This document shows positions 34,587-39,123 of a stretch of 39,123 nt of DNA, piece after piece. The stretch comes from Nitrospira japonica (lineage in GTDB: Bacteria; Nitrospirota; Thermodesulfovibrionia; Thermodesulfovibrionales; SM23-35): contig DYFC01000017.1 in the NCBI GenBank assembly GCA_020725385.1, forward strand, positions 73,055 to 112,177. Direction: 5' to 3'. Both the position numbers and the translations under genes were made by a program. Each line of letters begins with the position of its first letter. Within the stretch, counting starts at the first letter, position 1. A model generated the notes under the pieces. It was not told where the DNA came from. It saw nothing but the letters and a program-made list of their open reading frames with translations, and ran no database searches.

Positions 34587-37265
34587 ATGAAAAATCATAA
34601 GAAAACAAAAACAAACGAAGTTCAGGATTTATTGCAGTACGCATTAAAGAATCATCGGGCAGGGAATTTCGATGAGGCAGAAACTGTTTATAGAAAGATA
34701 ATCAATAGGTATCCTAAGCAGGCAGATGCATTACATCTACTCGGTTTAATAGAATATCAAAAAAAGAATTATGAAGTTGCTGAACTACTAATAAGGAAAG
34801 CTATCCTATGCGATAGGAATGTACCTTTCTTTTTTCTTAACCTCGGGAATGTATTGAGAGATCAGGGAAGGATTAATGAGGCTGTCGAATATTATAGAAA
34901 AGCTATAAGAATAAATCCTGATTTTCCAGAAGCAAGATACAATCTTGCCAATGAATTGTTCAAAAAAGGTTTTTATGAGGAAGCTATATCTAACTATAAA
35001 ACAGCAATATCATTAAATCCCTTTATTGCAGAGTTCTATTTCAATCTTGCAAGGGCGTATCAGGAATCTGCCCGGTATGAAGAATCTGCAAACAGTTATG
35101 AAAAAGCTTTGTCATTGAAGCCGTATTATCCTGAAGCTTTTTATAACCTCGGCATTATATTTCAGGAACAGAAAAAATATAATGAGTCTGCAAATTATTA
35201 TATTAAGGCGATTCATATGAAACCCGATTATGAGGCTGCCTATTATAATCTTGGAGATGTTCTAAATGAAATGGAAAAATTCGATGAAGCCGAAACATAT
35301 CTTAAGAAAGCTATTTCGATAAAGCCTGATTTTGCGGAGGCTTATAATAATTTGAGTATTTCTTTAAGGAATCAAGGAAAAATAGAAGAAGCCCTCGAAG
35401 CGAGCAAAAAAGCCCTTGATATCCGATCTGATTTTGCAGAGGCATACAACAATCTTGGAATTGCTTTTAGGACGATGGGTAATATTGAAGAAGCTATCCG
35501 CAGTTTTAATAAAGCATTGACAGTAAATCCTTACTTATCAGAGGCTCATTTTAATATGTCTCTTGCTATGTTATCATCCGGGGATTTCAGAAATGGCTGG
35601 AAAAAATATGAGTGGAGGTTTATGAGAAAAAATGCAATATTCAGGGACATACGAATACCTTTATGGGATGGGATCCCGCATGGTGATAAAACAATACTTG
35701 TATACTCGGAGCAAGGAATAGGAGATGAAATTATGTTTATCTCATGTCTTTCTGATTTGATACAAGTATGGGGTTGTAGTATTGTCGTTGAATGTGACAG
35801 AAGGCTTAAGCCTCTTTTTTCGAGATCGTTTCCAGATGTTGAGTTTATTGAAAGAGGAAGTAAGTTACATAATTTTGATTTCAGAATACCAATAGGAAGT
35901 CTGGCAAAATTTTATAGAAATTCACTGGAAGATTTTCCCGAGAAGAAATCTTATCTTATCCCTGATACCCGGAAGCTTATTATTTGGAAGGAGCGGATGA
36001 ATGAACTTGGGCCAGGCTTGAAAGTTGGTATATCATGGCGTGGAGGTAAAGACCCCGCTGCACGAAGCTTGAGATCGACAAATTTAGAGCAATGGATGCC
36101 GGTATTTTATGTCAAGGGAGTTGAATTTATAAATCTACAGTACGGAGATTGCTACTCCGAAATTAATGATTTCTTTAAAAAATATGGTATTAGAATAAAT
36201 GACTGGGAAGATGCCGACCCTTTAAATGACCTTGATTTTTTTGCTGCACAGGTTTCAGCTCTTGATCTCGTCATTTCTATTGATAATTCAACAGTGCACA
36301 TGGCCGGAGCTCTTGGAATTCCGGTATGGACTTTACTACCTTATGGTGGTGACTGGAGGTGGATGCTAAATTATGAGGATACACCATGGTATCCGAGTAT
36401 GAGACTTTTCAGACAAAAGAATCATTGTAGATGGGAAGAGGTTTTTGAAAGGGTTGCATGGTCTCTGTCGAAATTGGTAGAGTCCGGGCATATCGAGAAA
36501 CCATTGGATGAAAATTCATATAAAAAGCACTTATATAATAAAAATTGCGGTAATGGAAAAAATATTAATGCTTCATATTCTAATAATAAGAAGTGTACAA
36601 ATAAAAATAATTCACTTAGATGCGCGGTTGTTACACCTGTAGGTCCGGGACACGAAAATATATATAAAGAATGTCTTGAATCTGTACAAAAAGCATCTAC
36701 AAATAACAAAGGAAAATTCGCTGAAATAATTCATTTAGTCATAGATGATACCGGAGGCAAAATCGGAAGGTCAAATGCAAGAAATATAGGTATTAAGAAA
36801 GCTGCTGACACAGGAGTGGATTGGATATTTTTTCTTGATGCAGACGATATAATGATGCCATTTGCATTTGAATATGTTTCTCCTTATCTTGATTATTACG
36901 ATGGTATCTGGGGATCTATATGGACCATTGAATCAGAAGATCCGGAGCCTAAAGAAAGACCCGGGCAGTTGCATTTCATTTACAATTTTGATGAATTGTT
37001 CTACTGTGATCCTTTTTTAACTCTACAGATGGGTCATTTTGTGAAAACATCTGCAGCTCTTGAAACACCTTTTAATGAGAATCTTGATGCTGGAGAGGAT
37101 TTTGAGTATTATCTCCGTCTCTGGAAAAAATATACTTGTATTAAGATACCGCTACCTTTTTTCTATAACCGCAGGGGGTTACATTCTACAGGGTTACACT
37201 CAGCTACAGGAAGAGATTGGAGACAAACTGTCGAAAATATTTTTAGAAAATATCGTCAAGGTTAA
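34587..37265 (+). CDS. TPR - GT9-like - GT-A fusion protein, putative flagellin glycosyltransferase
   Basis: The 892-residue protein has about nine or ten TPR repeats (residues 10-335, with repeated AEAYNNLG and KKALDI patterns). A GT-B domain resembling family 9 heptosyltransferases follows at about 345-640 (YSEQGIGDEIMF, GISWRGGKDPAARSLRS, SIDNSTVHMAGALGIPVW, GGDWRWM). A Lys/Asn-rich linker at about 645-675 leads to a C-terminal GT-A domain, 678-892 (VVTPVGPGHENIY, GRSNARNIGIKKA, FFLDADDIMMP). TPR-linked sugar transferases of this kind are often near flagellins. It follows the giant gene by 20 bases and is probably co-transcribed. Its stop overlaps the flaF stop on the other strand, with no terminator visible between. 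Confidence 0.82.
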   Translation: MKNHKKTKTNEVQDLLQYALKNHRAGNFDEAETVYRKIINRYPKQADALHLLGLIEYQKKNYEVAELLIRKAILCDRNVPFFFLNLGNVLRDQGRINEAVEYYRKAIRINPDFPEARYNLANELFKKGFYEEAISNYKTAISLNPFIAEFYFNLARAYQESARYEESANSYEKALSLKPYYPEAFYNLGIIFQEQKKYNESANYYIKAIHMKPDYEAAYYNLGDVLNEMEKFDEAETYLKKAISIKPDFAEAYNNLSISLRNQGKIEEALEASKKALDIRSDFAEAYNNLGIAFRTMGNIEEAIRSFNKALTVNPYLSEAHFNMSLAMLSSGDFRNGWKKYEWRFMRKNAIFRDIRIPLWDGIPHGDKTILVYSEQGIGDEIMFISCLSDLIQVWGCSIVVECDRRLKPLFSRSFPDVEFIERGSKLHNFDFRIPIGSLAKFYRNSLEDFPEKKSYLIPDTRKLIIWKERMNELGPGLKVGISWRGGKDPAARSLRSTNLEQWMPVFYVKGVEFINLQYGDCYSEINDFFKKYGIRINDWEDADPLNDLDFFAAQVSALDLVISIDNSTVHMAGALGIPVWTLLPYGGDWRWMLNYEDTPWYPSMRLFRQKNHCRWEEVFERVAWSLSKLVESGHIEKPLDENSYKKHLYNKNCGNGKNINASYSNNKKCTNKNNSLRCAVVTPVGPGHENIYKECLESVQKASTNNKGKFAEIIHLVIDDTGGKIGRSNARNIGIKKAADTGVDWIFFLDADDIMMPFAFEYVSPYLDYYDGIWGSIWTIESEDPEPKERPGQLHFIYNFDELFYCDPFLTLQMGHFVKTSAALETPFNENLDAGEDFEYYLRLWKKYTCIKIPLPFFYNRRGLHSTGLHSATGRDWRQTVENIFRKYRQG

Positions 37266-37645
37266 TCTTTGTCCGAGCCTCTCAATCCTGCTGCAATATT
37301 TAAATTGATATTTATAAGAATTGTCAATTTGTCGGATTCCGGAAAAGCCATTACTTCAAAGATTCTTTTATCAATAAATATGCTAAGACTGAGAAGATCT
37401 TCTTTTAATTTTTTTGGTAACGGATTTTCCGGCTTTGCCAGTTCTGTTTGAAATATACTCCATATAAATTGATTGAATCTAAGAGCATCTTTGAGTCTAT
37501 TCTCATGTCCTTCTGTGTCCCATCTATCCTGACATGCCAGAAGTTTTAAAGCTGCCTGTGTTAAGACCGATGCTTCAATTTCCCGGCCTGACATACTAAT
37601 TTTCTGGGTCTTTCTATAAGCTTCTACTTGTTGTGTTGCGAACAT
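37262..37645 (-). CDS. flaF: flagellin biosynthesis regulator FlaF
   Basis: The 127-residue protein is typical for FlaF: GREIEASVLTQAALKL then LKDALRFNQFIWSIFQTELA and NPLPKKLKEDLLSLSIFIDK. In Caulobacter FlaF is needed for flagellin synthesis and export and works opposite FlbT. ATG 37645 is fixed by GAGGAGG 8 bases upstream, inside the end of flbT, giving a 32-base overlap of the two genes. Together with flbT and the 167-residue gene it forms a unit downstream of flagellin. Confidence 0.9.
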   Translation of the reverse strand: MFATQQVEAYRKTQKISMSGREIEASVLTQAALKLLACQDRWDTEGHENRLKDALRFNQFIWSIFQTELAKPENPLPKKLKEDLLSLSIFIDKRIFEVMAFPESDKLTILININLNIAAGLRGSDKD

Positions 37646-38024
37646 TATTTACAACCTCCTCTTCATAGTTAATTAATTTACGTGCAAGTTTTAAGGCTTT
37701 ATAATATTTATTAGAGAGAATATGCTCACTTATTTGATCAATGATGTGAAGTAACCTTGGAGCAGCATCAATTAAATCATGAACAATTTTCCAATATAAA
37801 TTATGATATTCTTTCAGTTTTTTTTCATCTATATACATAAGCTGAATTATGAAATAAAGACGTTTGCATGGAGTAGTAGCATCTTTTTCGCTCATTATAT
37901 CTTTTTCCCTTAATATAGGGACATCATTTTCAACAATAAGAATAGAGCGAGCGCTGCCATTTGTTACGACAGCGCCGCCTATAATTACCCGTTCCCGTAG
38001 TTTCAATGTTATTTTTAGCGCCAT
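37614..38024 (-). CDS. flbT: flagellin mRNA regulator FlbT
   Basis: The 136-residue protein carries the FlbT signature: ITLKLRERVIIGGAVVTNGS near the N-terminus, ILREKDIMSEKDATTPCKRL (about 37-56) and YFIIQLMYID. In alphaproteobacteria FlbT binds the flagellin transcript and lowers its translation until the hook is complete. Here it is three bases downstream of the unknown 167-residue gene and overlaps flaF. Its presence beside flgM and sigma-28 regulation is noteworthy. A direct test of RNA binding in this lineage is not known to me. Confidence 0.92.
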   Translation of the reverse strand: MALKITLKLRERVIIGGAVVTNGSARSILIVENDVPILREKDIMSEKDATTPCKRLYFIIQLMYIDEKKLKEYHNLYWKIVHDLIDAAPRLLHIIDQISEHILSNKYYKALKLARKLINYEEEVVNNVRNTTSRSL

Positions 38025-38027
38025 TTT

Positions 38028-38531
38028 CTATACCAGTCCCAATAATTCAGAATGATTTACAGTTATGCTGTATGAGCTTGAATCAGAAAAAGATTTTTTA
38101 ACTTCCATGCTTTTAATTTCTGCTTCAAGTTCCTGGATTCGTTTTTCTTCAGGAATAATTTTTTTTCCAGTGTTTTGTTCTAAAGAAAACCGGGCTATTT
38201 GTTCTCTGAACAACAAGAAGTTCTTTAGAAGTCTTATTCTGTCTTCGCTACCTGGCGGATATGGAGGATAGAATTTGTTCAGAGATAGATTTTGAGATTT
38301 AACATGTGAAATATAGTCTTTTATAACCTCATCAGTATTATGTGTTTCTTTAAAAATATTTTCAGCACCGGAATTTTTGTCAGGATGATGAACAAGTTGG
38401 GATTTTTCATTAATAGTTTTCTTAATCTTAATGTTATTTCCACTGACTTGAGACAGTTTGCGTTCGCTATCCTTTTTGATATTGTCAGGATAAATGTTGT
38501 ATATATTTGATCCTATTTTCCCTACTGACAT
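38028..38531 (-). CDS. 167-residue protein of unknown function between flagellin and flbT
   Basis: I do not recognise this protein. The first ~75 residues are polar and probably disordered, rich in Lys, Asn and Ser. A compact motif follows, FYPPYPPGSEDRIRLLKNFL then LFREQIARFSLEQ (about 87-115), with a later coiled-coil helix EEKRIQELEAEIKSMEVKK. The aromatic/proline motif plus helix could be a docking element. There is no signal peptide or membrane helix. Its position in a tight unit (3 bases before flbT) suggests a role in flagellin expression, export or filament assembly. Confidence 0.7.
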   Translation of the reverse strand: MSVGKIGSNIYNIYPDNIKKDSERKLSQVSGNNIKIKKTINEKSQLVHHPDKNSGAENIFKETHNTDEVIKDYISHVKSQNLSLNKFYPPYPPGSEDRIRLLKNFLLFREQIARFSLEQNTGKKIIPEEKRIQELEAEIKSMEVKKSFSDSSSYSITVNHSELLGLV

Positions 38532-38548
38532 GTTATCACCCGGCCCCT

Positions 38549-38580
38549 ATATGGAGAGGGGGTAAAACCCCTCTCCATAT
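38549..38580 (-). terminator. strong hairpin after the flagellin gene, probable attenuator or mRNA 3'-end stabiliser
   Basis: ATATGGAGAGGGG (38549-38561) pairs perfectly with CCCCTCTCCATAT (38568-38580), with a 6-base loop. It starts 5 bases beyond the flagellin stop. No U-run follows on the minus strand, so some read-through into the downstream genes is expected. Confidence 0.65.
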
Positions 38581-38585
38581 TAATA

Positions 38586-39123
38586 TTAGAATAACCTCAA
38601 TACAGACTGTGCTGCCTGTGAAGCAAGAGACAATGCTGTAGTTCCAAGAGCCTGTCTGGTCTGCAACATTAGCATGTTAGCTCCTTCTTCGTTCATATCA
38701 GCCAATGTCAGCTTATCAGCACCTGTCTGTAGTGTGTTGATCATACCAGTTGTAAATTCCTGACGGATAGTGATAACGCTTAAGTTCGATGCGAGTGTTG
38801 ATGCTTGTGATCTAAGAGTACCTAAAGCTGCATCAAGGTCGCTAACTGCTGCATCTATGTCTGTATCAGCAGCCCAATCATTTTGTGCTGCACTAATGCT
38901 AAGGCCTGAAGATGAGGCATCAAATCCACTTACTGTTAATGAACTGCTACCATCTTCATTGAAATCAACAGTGAGGTCTCCGCTATCAAGAAGATTAATT
39001 CCCTTATATCCTGAATCACTTGCGAGTTCATCAATTTGATCAAGTAATGCATCAAATTGTGTAGCAAGAGTTGAACGGCCCGCTGCATCAGCTGAACGTG
39101 CTGATTGTGTGAGACCTTTTGCT
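38586..39123 (-). CDS. flagellin, C-terminal part (runs off the window)
   Basis: About 178 C-terminal residues are present; the N-terminal half is outside the window. The conserved flagellin C-terminal domain is clear: a run starting LTQSARSADAAGRSTLATQF, then LASDSGYKGINLL and RQEFTTGMINTLQTGADKL, and the end MLQTRQALGTTALSLASQAA with QSVLRLF. The GYKGINLL segment and the SLASQAAQSVLRLF end resemble flagellins of species that use FlaF/FlbT, consistent with the two regulators downstream. It is secreted by the flagellar export apparatus to form the filament. It is the best candidate target of the glycosyltransferases encoded on the opposite strand. Ser/Thr-rich stretches (SGFDASSSGLSIS) could be O-glycan sites. 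Confidence 0.93.
   Translation of the reverse strand, partial: AKGLTQSARSADAAGRSTLATQFDALLDQIDELASDSGYKGINLLDSGDLTVDFNEDGSSSLTVSGFDASSSGLSISAAQNDWAADTDIDAAVSDLDAALGTLRSQASTLASNLSVITIRQEFTTGMINTLQTGADKLTLADMNEEGANMLMLQTRQALGTTALSLASQAAQSVLRLF

Noticed and set aside
34640-35600. Apparent tandem DNA repeats of about 102 bases
   Set aside because: They are explained by 34-residue TPR protein repeats; the DNA units have diverged and show no recent duplication.
1-39123. tRNA and rRNA genes, CRISPR arrays, prophage or transposase genes
   Set aside because: I looked for their usual signatures by eye and found none; the only structural RNA that I can support is the 6S RNA.

Overview
The window is AT-rich throughout (roughly one third G+C by eye) and fits a motile, Gram-negative, probably anaerobic bacterium. 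It has flagellar P- and L-ring genes (Gram-negative envelope), two hydrogenase-maturation peptidase paralogues, sigma-54 and sigma-28 promoter sequences, and the flagellin regulators FlaF and FlbT. The gene mixture and base composition resemble Nitrospirota or another deep-branching lineage more than an alphaproteobacterium. That placement is inference and not secure.

Region by region. 1-6849 (minus strand): 5' end of a class I glutamine amidotransferase, glnE, a stand-alone MshEN-type protein, a YihY/BrkB membrane protein, der, and a Cys-rich YkgJ-like protein. 6865-7152 (plus): a 6S RNA gene (ssrS) with its own promoter, followed by a bidirectional terminator. 7158-10052: a divergent sugar-modification cluster (DegT-family aminotransferase; ArnC-like glycosyltransferase and WecD-like acetyltransferase). 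10151-13003: two tandem hydrogenase-maturation endopeptidase paralogues and a polytopic membrane protein. 13004-13449: a gene-free stretch with a MITE-like inverted-repeat element. 13450-18933: signalling genes: an sCache chemoreceptor, a PAS protein, a PAS-PAS-HD-GYP phosphodiesterase and a convergent PAS-GGDEF cyclase. 19063-28213: flagellar region: a small basic ORF and DUF2802-like gene, then flgF-flgG-flgA-flgH-flgI-flgJ, flgM-flgN-flgK-flgL. 28399-37265: two very large multidomain genes, a sulfotransferase/multi-glycosyltransferase/TPR protein of about 2035 residues and a TPR/GT9-like/GT-A protein of 892 residues. 37262-39123 (minus): flaF, flbT, a 167-residue unknown and the C-terminal part of a flagellin running off the edge.

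How it works together. The promoters suggest a hierarchy. Near-perfect sigma-54 sites precede the PAS-GGDEF cyclase, the small ORF/DUF2802 operon, flgF and the giant glycosyltransferase gene, and a close match to the sigma-28 consensus precedes flgM. The most interesting system is a putative filament-decoration module: two giant glycan-building proteins, one with an N-terminal sulfotransferase, placed between the hook-filament junction genes and flagellin and apparently on the flagellar sigma-54 regulon. FliW/CsrA, often found after flgL in other lineages, are not there, while FlaF/FlbT accompany the flagellin.
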